Shown in pieces: positions 1 through 8,379 of a DNA stretch of 64,000 nucleotides. The position numbers and the translations under genes were made by a program. Source of the stretch: Fimbriimonas sp. (GTDB lineage: Bacteria; Armatimonadota; Fimbriimonadia; Fimbriimonadales; Fimbriimonadaceae); NCBI GenBank assembly GCA_029866005.1, contig JARXAE010000021.1, positions 1-64,000 of the forward strand, written 5' to 3'. Below the pieces are notes generated by a model that was not told the DNA's origin, searched no databases, and saw nothing but the letters and a program-made list of their open reading frames with translations. Position 1 is the stretch's first letter, and every line of letters begins with the position of its first letter.

Positions 1-563
1 AGGTAGGCACCGCAGCCGACCGCCTGCCCAAGATCGTGGGCAATGGTGCGAACATATGTACCACCAGAGCATTCGACCTCGATAACTGCTTTATCCTCAT
101 TGAACTCCAAAAGGTCAATGCGCTCAATGTGGATCTCGCGAGGTTTCCGCTCAATCTCAACCCCTTGCCGAGCATGTTTGTAAAGAGGCTGCCCGTTCAC
201 TTTGACCGCGCTGAACATGGGTGGTAGCTGGTCTTGGGTTCCTAGAAAACTCGGAAGGGCGTTCACGAGGCGAGTCAGGAGGTCGGGAGGTACTGGATGT
301 TCCTCAACAGTCTCGCCTTCTTGATCGTAACTGGCGGTGGTTCTTCCAAAATGGACTTCGGCGCGGTAAACCTTGGGCTCAAGGGGCATGAATTGGAGGA
401 AACGCGTCGCGGGTCCCACAGCAACGACCAAGAGTCCAGTTGCCATCGGATCCAGCGTCCCAGAGTGACCAATGCGCTTGGTCTTGAACCTACCTCGAAG
501 GATAGCGACGACATCGTGGGACGTCATTTCTAGGGGCTTATCGATTAGGATGATGCCAAACAA
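1..563 (-). CDS. truB: tRNA pseudouridine(55) synthase TruB (3' end cut by window)
   Basis: TruB converts U55 of the T-loop of most tRNAs to pseudouridine in the cytoplasm. The frame reads from a TTG at 563 through an N-terminal stretch LIDKP-EMTSHDVV, then the catalytic-loop motif GHSGTLDPMATG, whose Asp is the family nucleophile, and leaves the window in the conserved SGGTYVRTIAHDLG region. About 187 residues are visible. No ATG lies in the correct frame before the conserved N-terminus. TTG at 563 is therefore my start, and it overlaps the end of nrnA by 19 nt. The nrnA-truB order is the usual bacterial one and supports one transcription unit. The C-terminal end and any downstream ribF lie outside the window. 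Confidence 0.93.
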   Translation of the reverse strand, partial: MFGIILIDKPLEMTSHDVVAILRGRFKTKRIGHSGTLDPMATGLLVVAVGPATRFLQFMPLEPKVYRAEVHFGRTTASYDQEGETVEEHPVPPDLLTRLVNALPSFLGTQDQLPPMFSAVKVNGQPLYKHARQGVEIERKPREIHIERIDLLEFNEDKAVIEVECSGGTYVRTIAHDLGQAVGCGAY

Positions 564-1522
564 CGGCGCATTCCCTCGACGATTTGGTCTTCGGCATCGG
601 TCAGATCCGTCTCAAACGTGCAGCCGGCAGCGTTTTTGTGGCCTCCCCCGCCGAACTCGCGAGTCACGGCAGCAACGTCGTAACCGGCTCGTGAGCGAAG
701 AGAAACGCGGATTTTGCCGGGCTTGGCTTCGCGCAGGATGGCAGCTACTTGAACAGTGTCAATGCTGAGAAGCTCGTTAACAAAGCCTTCGGTATCCTCG
801 TCGGTTGCCTTTGCCCATTCAAAGTCACGGTAGCTGAGGCATGACCATGCAAGGCGATCGTCCAGGTCAAGTTTCATCGTTTCGAGGGCGTGACCGAGAA
901 GGCGAGCCGACGAAAGCTGCTTGCTTTGGAAGATTCTTTGGCTTACTGTTTCAAGATCGGCCCCGTTCTCGAGCAGAATTGCGCTGGTGGCAAGAGCGTC
1001 AGGGCTCGTATTTCTGAAACGGAAGGAGCCGGTGTCGGTGACGATTCCTGTATAGAAGCACGTGGACATAGATGTCGTGAGCTCGCCGCCCATTTGCTGA
1101 ACAAGGTGGGTCAGAATCAGCGCGGTAGCAGCAGCAGTCACATCAATGATACGAACATCACCAGGAGCTTGGTGGGGAACGTGGTGGTCGATGACCGTCA
1201 GGCTGGGTAAGTTTTCAAAAAATGGACCCGTGTTACCAAGACGCTCAATGCTGTCCAGGTCGACGATGATTCCGAGATCATAATCACTTCCCTTTGGCTC
1301 CTGCTGAACTCGGCTAACGTTTGGGAGCCACCGAAGATTTCGGGGAGCGCTGTGGTGGCAAAGAACTTCGACGTGTTTGCCCCGTTGCTCCAGAAACTCG
1401 GCAAGACCGAGGGCTGAGCCGAGAGCATCGCCGTCGGGATTGAGGTGAGTGCCAATGAGAATCCGGTTAGCTTCTCCAAGCTGCGCCTCGAACGCGGCGA
1501 TCAGGTCGGTATCGATCCTCAC
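545..1522 (-). CDS. nrnA: Bifunctional oligoribonuclease / PAP phosphatase NrnA (DHH family)
   Basis: DHH/DHHA1 phosphoesterase that degrades short oligoribonucleotides and dephosphorylates 3'-phosphoadenosine 5'-phosphate, using metal-bound Asp and His residues. Visible motifs are HLNPDGDALGS (residues 26-36), VDLD (87-90), DHH (112-114) and the substrate-binding GGGGHKNAAG near residue 292 in the DHHA1 domain. The 325-residue length is normal for the family. The start is GTG at 1522; no Shine-Dalgarno is evident. It lies 14 nt downstream of the glycosyltransferase gene and overlaps truB, so the three genes are probably cotranscribed. The rbfA gene that often precedes nrnA is not present here. 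Confidence 0.95.
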   Translation of the reverse strand: MRIDTDLIAAFEAQLGEANRILIGTHLNPDGDALGSALGLAEFLEQRGKHVEVLCHHSAPRNLRWLPNVSRVQQEPKGSDYDLGIIVDLDSIERLGNTGPFFENLPSLTVIDHHVPHQAPGDVRIIDVTAAATALILTHLVQQMGGELTTSMSTCFYTGIVTDTGSFRFRNTSPDALATSAILLENGADLETVSQRIFQSKQLSSARLLGHALETMKLDLDDRLAWSCLSYRDFEWAKATDEDTEGFVNELLSIDTVQVAAILREAKPGKIRVSLRSRAGYDVAAVTREFGGGGHKNAAGCTFETDLTDAEDQIVEGMRRCLASS

Positions 1523-1536
1523 GAGGGTTGTATACC

Positions 1537-2679
1537 CTACTCAATGAATCGGCGGTTTGGTCCTCGCTCGATTGCGGCCTCGATTGCATCCAACAATTCG
1601 CCTCGGAATCGTTCCTCGGAGAACTTTTCTGCATGAGCTTTTAAAGCATCCGGGTCGTAGGTTTTCTTCTCAAGACGCTGAACAGCGGCGATCAGCTCAT
1701 CAGGAGTTTGTGCGGCAATATGCTCACCAAATTCAGGGAGAACGGTTTCCGATGCTCCGCCTTGGTTGAAGACCACAACGGGTAATCCTGCGGCCATCGC
1801 TTCGACCGGGACGATGCCAAAGTCCTCGTAGGCTGGGAAAAGCACGCCACGTGCGCGACTGAGCAACGCCTTAAGGTCGTCATCAGGCAGGCGGCCTTCA
1901 AAGATGATGTTGTTGTAGCCTTGGGCCATAGCTTTGAGCTGCGGCTCGAACGGCCCGGAGCCAACGATGTGAAGCTTGAAGCCGGCTTGCTTCGCAGCTT
2001 CGATCGCTAGATCGAACTTCTTGTACGGGATAAGACGGCTCCACATGACATACCCCTCGTCATCACTCAAACGAGTGGTGTCGCGCCACTTCTCGGTATC
2101 AACGCATGGGTAAAGAACGTTGTCGACCGGTCGCTTGTAGAACTTCTCAACCCTCGCTCCGGCAGTTCGACTGTTGGCGGTGATGTACGTAAAGTTCTTT
2201 GCGGCTTCGAGATCTAGGCGGCGAAGTCGATCAGCAACTTTTTTCCTGAGAAATCCTTCGCCAACGCGCCCATCAATCTCCGGAACCCAAAGTGCACGGG
2301 CCACCGTGTGGTAGTAGCCAAAATGCACCGCATCTGGCCGGGCTTTGGCGTGGTGTGCGAAAGTGTGGGACACCGACACGACGACGTCATAGTTTCTGAG
2401 ATCAAAACTTCGATACACATCAGCCAGGATCGGCGAGTAGATATGGTGTTTGGACTTAGAAAACGGGAGATTAGTAATCCAGTGGTGCCGAACATCCGCG
2501 CTTTGAGCCCATTTCAGCTTTTCAGCGTTGTATTGCGCGACGTGGATGGGCACCGGAAGGAGCTCGTGCATGACTTTCAGCACTTCCTCGGCACCACCCA
2601 TCACTGTCATCCAATCATGGACGATGCACATCTTGTGCTTCGCCATAAGCTGTTGGGCGCGCAGTTGGTTTGGAGTCAT
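1537..2679 (-). CDS. Glycosyltransferase family 4 (group 1) protein
   Basis: Likely a retaining GT-B glycosyltransferase that builds surface polysaccharide or glycolipid from a nucleotide sugar. The N-terminal Rossmann half begins CIVHDWMTVMGGAEEV, a common GT4 opening with a glycine-rich acceptor loop. The C-terminal donor half carries WSRLIPYKKFDLAIEA, FEGRLPDDDLKALLS and the EX7E-like stretch FPAYEDFGIVPVEAMAAGLPVV. The open frame extends upstream to 2958, but that extra part lacks family similarity and runs under the divergent gene at 2771. I therefore start at ATG 2679 (380 residues); ATG 2646 is also possible. The acceptor cannot be deduced. It heads the nrnA-truB transcript. Confidence 0.88.
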   Translation of the reverse strand: MTPNQLRAQQLMAKHKMCIVHDWMTVMGGAEEVLKVMHELLPVPIHVAQYNAEKLKWAQSADVRHHWITNLPFSKSKHHIYSPILADVYRSFDLRNYDVVVSVSHTFAHHAKARPDAVHFGYYHTVARALWVPEIDGRVGEGFLRKKVADRLRRLDLEAAKNFTYITANSRTAGARVEKFYKRPVDNVLYPCVDTEKWRDTTRLSDDEGYVMWSRLIPYKKFDLAIEAAKQAGFKLHIVGSGPFEPQLKAMAQGYNNIIFEGRLPDDDLKALLSRARGVLFPAYEDFGIVPVEAMAAGLPVVVFNQGGASETVLPEFGEHIAAQTPDELIAAVQRLEKKTYDPDALKAHAEKFSEERFRGELLDAIEAAIERGPNRRFIE

Positions 2680-2770
2680 TTCCACGCATAGTCTATCGGT
2701 TTTGGTGAACTGGTTCAGTAGATTCGCACAACCTTGGAGTTCCAACGCCGGAAATGCCGTAAAGATAGAT

Positions 2771-3274
2771 ATGACCGCACTAGCAGTTAAAGACCACGTA
2801 GGCTTCTCCATCAGAAGCGTCGACTCGCTTGTGGAAGTCGTCAACGTCCTTCGAACCGACACTGACTTGCCGGTGGGCACCGACCTCAGCTTAGAGACTG
2901 CACGAGCGATCAAGTGCGTTTTTGACAATCTCGCATGGAGCGACGGAGAGATGAGCAAGGCTGAAATTCAGCACCTGTTGAATATGATCGGGCAGTTCGA
3001 GTGGCTCCGAAACGCTTACCTCCAAGTCGACGAAGTAGAGCCGTCAGCCAAAGGAATCAACAAAATTCCAAACCTCATCTTCCTTGCTCTCGATCACGAT
3101 GAGCGGCACGGGACACACTATGCAGCAATGTTGGTCAACAGCTTGGAAATGATTGCCTACGGAGTGATTACTGCCGACGGCGTGGCGACGATACCTGAAC
3201 TGGAGCGATTCCGAGAGCATCTTGTATCGATGCGACAGTTCTTGCCGCGTTCACCTCAGAAGCGGAAGTCGTAA
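2771..3274 (+). CDS. TerB-like small cytoplasmic protein
   Basis: A 167-residue protein with no signal peptide or membrane segment. Two segments, WSDGEMSKAEIQ (about residues 57-68) and ITADGVATIPELE (about 138-150), each match the Asp-Gly-x(3-5)-Glu signature of the TerB/DjlA helical repeat, which binds metal in some members. This is a family-level resemblance only; no function is assigned. ATG 2771 is chosen because upstream frame extensions have no protein-like character and overlap the opposing glycosyltransferase. The gene is divergent from the glycosyltransferase, and its last 107 nt overlap the 3' end of the convergent CAP-domain gene. Both reading frames look genuine in the overlap, although its C-terminus (RSPQKRKS) is low in complexity. 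Confidence 0.6.
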   Translation: MTALAVKDHVGFSIRSVDSLVEVVNVLRTDTDLPVGTDLSLETARAIKCVFDNLAWSDGEMSKAEIQHLLNMIGQFEWLRNAYLQVDEVEPSAKGINKIPNLIFLALDHDERHGTHYAAMLVNSLEMIAYGVITADGVATIPELERFREHLVSMRQFLPRSPQKRKS

Positions 3275-4361
3275 AGAACCAAGTTTTCCCAATTTCTTTT
3301 CCATTGTCGTCGGTGGCTTCAACATTTACTCTATATGTGGTTCCCGAGTTAAGAGGTTTCTTGGGCATGATGAAAGCTTCAGCGTTGAGGTGATCGTCGT
3401 ACCCAGGAAAATTCTCGTAGGCAGCGAGTTCGTTGCCTTGAGGATCTGAAATTTTGAATCTCTTGACCACGATTCGTTGGGCGCCCTGTCGAACAAACAT
3501 GATGGGGTACCCGACGAGTTTTGAGCTAGCAGAATGCAATCGAAACGGATCAGGAACTTCAGTATCCTTCCAGAATGGTTGCACGTCTTTCTGACCATCA
3601 GCGGGGGAGAGCACTGTTCTCGGTTCTGGAGAAACCTCTCCATCAATCACCACAGTTCCACCGATAAATCCGCCGCCAACTTTGATGGGTCCTGCATTTA
3701 TCATCGAGGCTCGGTGGTACGGAGCATCAAAGAGACGGTTTACAGCGATCTCAACGTCGGTTGCAGTTGGAACGAGAACCTCCCACGATCCACCTGCGTA
3801 GCCCATGCGTGACAGCCGATCGGCAGGTGTTCGCCCAATGAATCCTGGTCTGCCAGGAGTTTGAATGTGAGCTGCTCCAGGATTTTGTTCTAAGTAGCTT
3901 GCGTGCCCAGTCGCTGCAAGGCATAGCCGGGGATCGATGATCGAGGGTTCAATTCCGATATTCGATCTCACTTCGTTAAAGGCCTCAACGACCGCCACCG
4001 AAGCTTCAGAAGGACTCGGAAGTTCTAGATAGGCTTCAGGCAAGACGTTGAATGACCACTTTTTGTCGAACTTCGCCCAGCCGTTGACCACGATCTGGGC
4101 TTGAACGTGGTGCTCGCCAGGTTTAAAGGGCTCAGCCGGAGTGTAAAGCAGGCTCTTCGCAAGTTTGCTATAGCTTGCCTTCTGTCTCTTGCCGTCAATG
4201 GTGATCGTTGCGCCACTGACAATATCTTCACCCTGGGGCCAGACCTGCCAAACGATGGTTGGTTTAGCCACGAGGAGTTCGTTCTGAGGTCCATGGCTGG
4301 ACATCGTGATGCTAATCGAATCTGATTTTAGCAAAGCAATGCTCGCCAAGATTGTAATCAT
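3168..4361 (-). CDS. Secreted CAP/SCP-domain protein
   Basis: A 397-residue protein starting with a short hydrophobic segment (ITILASIALL) that probably acts as an export signal. A beta-rich domain covers about residues 25-110 (TIVWQVWPQGEDIVSG...). The central part is a bacterial CAP (SCP/PR-1-like) domain: VEAFNEVRSNIGIEP, then LCLAATGHASYLEQN, AHIQTPGRPGF and GGSWEVLV, matching the order of the helix-1 and His-containing motifs in SCP proteins. A further beta-sandwich follows (FISDPQGNELAAYENFPGY). Bacterial CAP proteins are extracellular; their activities are mostly unknown. The 3' end overlaps the convergent TerB-like gene by 107 nt. Upstream it faces the kinase gene across a 107-nt gap holding an inverted repeat. 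Confidence 0.8.
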   Translation of the reverse strand: MITILASIALLKSDSISITMSSHGPQNELLVAKPTIVWQVWPQGEDIVSGATITIDGKRQKASYSKLAKSLLYTPAEPFKPGEHHVQAQIVVNGWAKFDKKWSFNVLPEAYLELPSPSEASVAVVEAFNEVRSNIGIEPSIIDPRLCLAATGHASYLEQNPGAAHIQTPGRPGFIGRTPADRLSRMGYAGGSWEVLVPTATDVEIAVNRLFDAPYHRASMINAGPIKVGGGFIGGTVVIDGEVSPEPRTVLSPADGQKDVQPFWKDTEVPDPFRLHSASSKLVGYPIMFVRQGAQRIVVKRFKISDPQGNELAAYENFPGYDDHLNAEAFIMPKKPLNSGTTYRVNVEATDDNGKEIGKTWFFTTSASEVNAARTVASIQDALGIAPVQVSSPRRRQ

Positions 4362-4381
4362 CGCTTCCCTGCTTGCATTTT

Positions 4382-4406
4382 ACGTTCAAACCCCCTGCTT
4401 GAACGT
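4382..4406. promoter_or_regulatory. Inverted repeat between the CAP gene and the kinase gene
   Basis: Perfect 8-bp arms ACGTTCAA (4382-4389) and TTGAACGT (4399-4406) flank a 9-nt spacer in the short divergent gap. The size and symmetry suit a dimeric transcription-factor site controlling one or both genes. The factor is unknown and no regulator gene adjoins. Confidence 0.4.
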
Positions 4407-4468
4407 CAGAAAACACTGTCTAATGATCAGGTTTGTCCTACAATAAATACGAGCCAAGACTGTCTAGG

Positions 4469-6163
4469 ATGAGCGCACAACCACAAACCCTTGGTCAGTA
4501 CCAAATAATCCGCGAGATCGCGCGGTCAAACGACATCGTATATGAGGCTTATGATCCCCTCATGCATCGTCGTGTGGCACTCAAAGAGCTCTCCATGCCG
4601 GCGGGGTCGACTCCACAGCAACTAGAGGATCGAGTAAGCCGGTTCCGACGCGAGGCACAGGCGGTTGGAAGTCTTAACCATAACAACATCATGACCGTCC
4701 ATAGCTTCAGCGAGGACGCTGGGCGGTACTTCATGGCGATGGAGTTCCTTGACGGGATCACGCTTCGTAAGGAGATTGATAACAAGGGATTTCTTTCGAC
4801 CGATCAAGCGGTTCAAATCGCTTCAGATGTTTTGGCCGGGCTATCGTGCGCCCACGATGCAGGAGTTGTTCACCGGGACATCAAGCCTGATAACATCCAG
4901 TTGACTTCTTCAGGGGTGGTGAAGATCACCGACTTCGGCATTGCTAGGCTCACTTTTCAGCCCAACCTGACGATGGATGGGCAGGTTTTTGGGACGCCCT
5001 CATACATGTCGCCAGAGCAGGTAGTGGGAAAAGAGATCGACCAGCGAACGGATATTTTTAGCGTCGGCGTGATGCTATACGAGATGGTGACTGGAAACAA
5101 GCCGTTTACGGGTGACAACGTGATTGCCATCACGCACGCGATAGTGAACTCGACTCCGGCTCCACCGAGCAATATTCAAATGCCACTTTGGGTGTGCATT
5201 CAGCGTGCGCTGGAGAAGTCTCCGGCGATGCGATACCACAACGCGAACGAGATGCGGCAGGCTTTGCAGGACGCGATTTCGATCCCAAGAGTAGCGCCAG
5301 CACCTCATCAACCGGTTTTCGATCCCTATGGCGCGGCTCCAATGGGACTAGCAGCGCCACCAGTGATTGATCCCTACAATCAGCCCTACACACCTTATGG
5401 AACGCCAAACCCGTATTTTGATCCAGGTCTGAGCCCACCGCAGCCGATGTCGGGTTACGGTCAGCCCATCCAGGGGGGATACAACCCATACGGCGCACCG
5501 ACGCCGCCGCCCTTGATCTCAGCACCTGTTCAATACGGAGCATACAACCCATATCAGCAACCACAACCGGGGCAGTACCAGTTGCCACCGGGGCAGTTCT
5601 ATCCGCCCCCTCCGGGACCTCCACTGATCAGCGCGCAGGCGAAAGAAAAGATGCGGCAACTGTTGATTGCCTTCATAGTATTCGGACTGTTGGCGGCGAT
5701 CTTAGTGGCAGCTTTTGTTACCGTGACAAACTCTATCCAGCAGAGCCAGGCTGCAGCCAAGCGGGAGATCTCGGTCCCAAAAGTCTCGACCGCTCCGGCG
5801 GCGGCTCCGACCTCTTCTCCAACTGATCCATCTATCGCGAGGGAAAGCAATTCGCCAGCCGCAGTGCCAGAGGCACCCGTTGAGACTTACACTGGACCAG
5901 ATCCTCGGGTCATTTACAATGACGCACAGGGAGCAACCGGTGGGGCGGCAAAGGCTCGGTTGTTGGTGGAAGCTGGAAATGCTTACAAAGAGATGAGGCA
6001 GTTTGAGAATGCTTACGACTGCTACCTCGAGGCGTACAACGCGCAAAAGGATGCTGGCGCACCGAACCGCGAGTTGAGGCGGCTGGTTGATTTGATGATC
6101 GACGTGACTCCAGCAGACTCAGAACGGCGGCAGCAACTCTCAGACCTTCGGTCTCAGCTTTAG
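4469..6163 (+). CDS. Membrane Ser/Thr protein kinase with C-terminal periplasmic TPR-like region
   Basis: Hanks-type kinase of 564 residues. The catalytic set is present: VALKEL with Lys39, HRDIKPDN at 135-142, DFG at 155-157 and GTPSYMSPEQ in the activation segment. The phosphate loop is unusual: the GxGxxG segment is replaced by IARSNDIVY (17-25), with no glycine. A Pro/Tyr/Gly-rich linker (about 285-390, repeated NPYG/DPYG-type units) leads to one membrane helix (about 398-420). A Ser/Ala/Pro linker and an alpha-helical TPR-like pair (VEAGNAYKEMRQFENAYDCYLEAY) follow. The topology is a cytoplasmic kinase with an outside sensor or scaffold. ATG 4469 is preferred over TTG 4433. Its last 4 nt overlap the convergent barrel gene. 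Confidence 0.9.
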   Translation: MSAQPQTLGQYQIIREIARSNDIVYEAYDPLMHRRVALKELSMPAGSTPQQLEDRVSRFRREAQAVGSLNHNNIMTVHSFSEDAGRYFMAMEFLDGITLRKEIDNKGFLSTDQAVQIASDVLAGLSCAHDAGVVHRDIKPDNIQLTSSGVVKITDFGIARLTFQPNLTMDGQVFGTPSYMSPEQVVGKEIDQRTDIFSVGVMLYEMVTGNKPFTGDNVIAITHAIVNSTPAPPSNIQMPLWVCIQRALEKSPAMRYHNANEMRQALQDAISIPRVAPAPHQPVFDPYGAAPMGLAAPPVIDPYNQPYTPYGTPNPYFDPGLSPPQPMSGYGQPIQGGYNPYGAPTPPPLISAPVQYGAYNPYQQPQPGQYQLPPGQFYPPPPGPPLISAQAKEKMRQLLIAFIVFGLLAAILVAAFVTVTNSIQQSQAAAKREISVPKVSTAPAAAPTSSPTDPSIARESNSPAAVPEAPVETYTGPDPRVIYNDAQGATGGAAKARLLVEAGNAYKEMRQFENAYDCYLEAYNAQKDAGAPNRELRRLVDLMIDVTPADSERRQQLSDLRSQL

Positions 6164-7020
6164 AACCTAACTCGGAGAGTGACACTGGATTCGACGATTC
6201 TCCCGTTCATTGCCCTGGTAAGGGCTTCCACGGTGACGCCATGTTTGGCATTGTAGGTTCCTCCGAAGCGAATCCAACGTTCGTTGCCTTGCGACAATCC
6301 CACGAGCAACGAGTTTCGGTCTCCGAGGTCGTAACTAAGTGAGAAGTCGGTGAGGTTGAGTGCGTCATCCCCGCCGTTTGGGAGTCGTAGAGCAACGCTC
6401 TCGTACCGAGAAGTCAGGCGACCTGAGCGTTGGTTCCAGTCAAAGCCGAATGCTTGCTGATAGCCTCGCTCTCGGCCAAGCCCTGGACCGAGGGATTGGA
6501 AGAGGTTGAACGCGGTTCCGTTGATTCCCCAATGTGCACCCAGTGCCGCACTAAAACCGTACCCGCGTCCGCCGAGTCGACCAATCACTCCCGCCTGTCT
6601 TCCCTTCCCAGCGTCCACCAGGGCCAGACTGAGGGGGAGGCCCTCAAAGATCAGGTTGGAGTCGACGCGAGCCGCAAGGGCAGTTTCTCGAAGGATTTGA
6701 CCTCCTCCGAAGGGCAGGTATTGCTTCCCAATCCGCCAGCTACCAGGATCCTCAATGTAGTATTCGTCAAAGAACTCGTTGTCGGCGTCATCTCGAATGA
6801 AGCTGAATCTCTGGCTGAGAAGGATGTTGAACCCGAGGGGTGAAAGTGTGCTCAGAGAGATCGTTGAATAGCGAGCGAGCGGAGTGATTGTTCGGAATCC
6901 GACACCATCATTGTTGATGTAACTGAAACTGACATCACCCTTGATGCGGACATCCGGAGCTTGACTCTGGGCAAATTGAGTGCCCAGAATCAGCAGGGTT
7001 ACAGCGAGGAATGTTCGCAT
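6160..7020 (-). CDS. Putative outer-membrane beta-barrel protein
   Basis: A 286-residue protein with a signal peptide (hydrophobic TFLAVTLLILG, then AQSQA). The rest consists of alternating-residue beta strands with turn residues, such as FSYINNDGVGF, NILLSQRFSFI, GFSAALGAHWG and SLLVGLSQGNE. It ends VTLRVRF; a terminal Phe is the classical BAM recognition residue for outer-membrane barrels. I do not recognise a specific family. The predicted strand density is compatible with 12-14 strands, an inference from the pattern only. Its start lies inside the end of hisS (22-nt overlap, same strand), so it is probably translated from the hisS mRNA. Confidence 0.68.
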   Translation of the reverse strand: MRTFLAVTLLILGTQFAQSQAPDVRIKGDVSFSYINNDGVGFRTITPLARYSTISLSTLSPLGFNILLSQRFSFIRDDADNEFFDEYYIEDPGSWRIGKQYLPFGGGQILRETALAARVDSNLIFEGLPLSLALVDAGKGRQAGVIGRLGGRGYGFSAALGAHWGINGTAFNLFQSLGPGLGRERGYQQAFGFDWNQRSGRLTSRYESVALRLPNGGDDALNLTDFSLSYDLGDRNSLLVGLSQGNERWIRFGGTYNAKHGVTVEALTRAMNGRIVESSVTLRVRF

Positions 7021-8258
7021 AGGAACTCGACGACTTTGTCGAAGGCTACCAGTTGCTGATCGCTTGTTTTGAGGTTTTTAACCGACACCTTACTCTGGGC
7101 GAGTTCGTCATCTCCGATGATGATGGCAAAGGTTGCTCCCGACCCATCGGCTTGGCGCATCTGGCTCTTCAAACTGCGTCGATCAAGGTCAAGGCTAATT
7201 GGGAGGTTCTTTGACCTGGCATCTCGAGCAATTGCTCTTGCCACTTGACTGGCGTTTTCTGTTGCTTGGACGATGAAGGCGAGCGGGGCAGCTTGCTTGG
7301 TCTCATGCTCGAGTTTTTCGAGGACGGCAAGGAGACGTTCCATTCCGATTCCGTAGCCGACGCAGGGAGTCGCTTGACCGCCGAGTTGGGTGACAAGGTT
7401 ATCGTAACGTCCACCGCCGAAAACGCTCAGACCAGGTAAGGCAGGGTGCTCATACTCGAAGACGGTTTCGGTGTAGTAGTCCAATCCACGAACGATCTCA
7501 GGTGAAACTTGGTACGGGACTTTGGCTTCTGCAAGAAGAGCTTGAAGCTGATCGAACCTTTGCTTTGAGTCATCCTCAAGGAACTCCAGGATCGACGGAA
7601 GACCTTGCAGAGCTTCTTTTTGCTTAGTATCCTTAGAATCGAGCATGCCAAGCGGGTTCTTCTCAACCTTCGCTCTGGTCACCTCGTCGGCATCTTGGAG
7701 ATAAGTGTTGACGTGATCAAGAATCACCTCTCGGAACTTGGCGCGGCATTCTTGACGGCCAATTGAATTGATCTTGACCGGTGCACCTATGATTCCAAGA
7801 GACTCGAAAAAGCGCATCGCGAGTTCCAAAACTTCTGCGTCAGCATCCGCTGAGCTGGATCCAAGAAGTTCGGCTCCAAGCTGGTGAAGCTCCCTCAGGC
7901 GCCCTTGTCCCGGTCGACCGTAACGATAGCAGGCAGTTACGTACCAGAGGCGAAGATGCGTCCCGGTTGGGCAAAGATTGTGCTCAAGGACGGCGCGAAT
8001 GGCAGGGGCGGTGCCCTCTGGCTTCAGAGCGATGTCCCGGCCGCCCTTATCCTGAAACTCGTACATCTCCTTGTCAACGATGTCGCTCGTTTCACCGGCG
8101 GTTCGCTTAAACAGCTGGACGTCTTCGAAAACAGGAGTTCGGATTTCGCGGTAGCCGTAGAGAGAGGCGATGTGATGGTATGCCGATTCGATTTCTTGCC
8201 AACGCGCCGCCTTTGCCGGAACGACGTCTTCGGTGCCTCGTGGTGCTTGAATCCGCAT
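6999..8258 (-). CDS. hisS: Histidine--tRNA ligase
   Basis: Class II aminoacyl-tRNA synthetase charging tRNA-His in the cytoplasm. The 419-residue length is normal. It begins IQAPRGTEDVVP, the HisRS opening. Motif 1 lies around YGYREIRTPVFED. Motif 2 is CYRYGRPGQGRLRELHQLGAE. The histidine-specific loop is GLDYYTETVFEYEH, and motif 3 is GYGIGMERLLAVLE. A C-terminal anticodon-binding domain follows (LPISLDLDRRSLKSQMRQAD, FAIIIGDDELA). The motif 2 residue after Arg-Tyr is Gly rather than the common Glu, a small departure. It is co-directional with the aldolase gene 121 nt upstream and overlaps the barrel gene downstream. Confidence 0.96.
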   Translation of the reverse strand: MRIQAPRGTEDVVPAKAARWQEIESAYHHIASLYGYREIRTPVFEDVQLFKRTAGETSDIVDKEMYEFQDKGGRDIALKPEGTAPAIRAVLEHNLCPTGTHLRLWYVTACYRYGRPGQGRLRELHQLGAELLGSSSADADAEVLELAMRFFESLGIIGAPVKINSIGRQECRAKFREVILDHVNTYLQDADEVTRAKVEKNPLGMLDSKDTKQKEALQGLPSILEFLEDDSKQRFDQLQALLAEAKVPYQVSPEIVRGLDYYTETVFEYEHPALPGLSVFGGGRYDNLVTQLGGQATPCVGYGIGMERLLAVLEKLEHETKQAAPLAFIVQATENASQVARAIARDARSKNLPISLDLDRRSLKSQMRQADGSGATFAIIIGDDELAQSKVSVKNLKTSDQQLVAFDKVVEFLCEHSSL

Positions 8259-8379
8259 AACTGGGAAACAGTTTACTTAGAGCGTCGGCCCGGTATGACC
8301 AGCGATGCAGAGTAAGGTGTCGTTGGTGACGATCAACACAACTTGTTAAGGGGCGTAAACCAGACCGTGAACAGGTTAG

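Noticed and set aside
2679-2958. N-terminal extension of the glycosyltransferase frame to 2958
   Set aside because: The extension lacks family similarity and overlaps the divergent TerB-like gene; the GT4 opening begins after 2646-2679.
4469-6163. Possibility that the Ser/Thr kinase is a pseudokinase
   Set aside because: The VAIK-type Lys, HRD and DFG residues are all present; only the glycine loop is altered, so inactivity is not shown.
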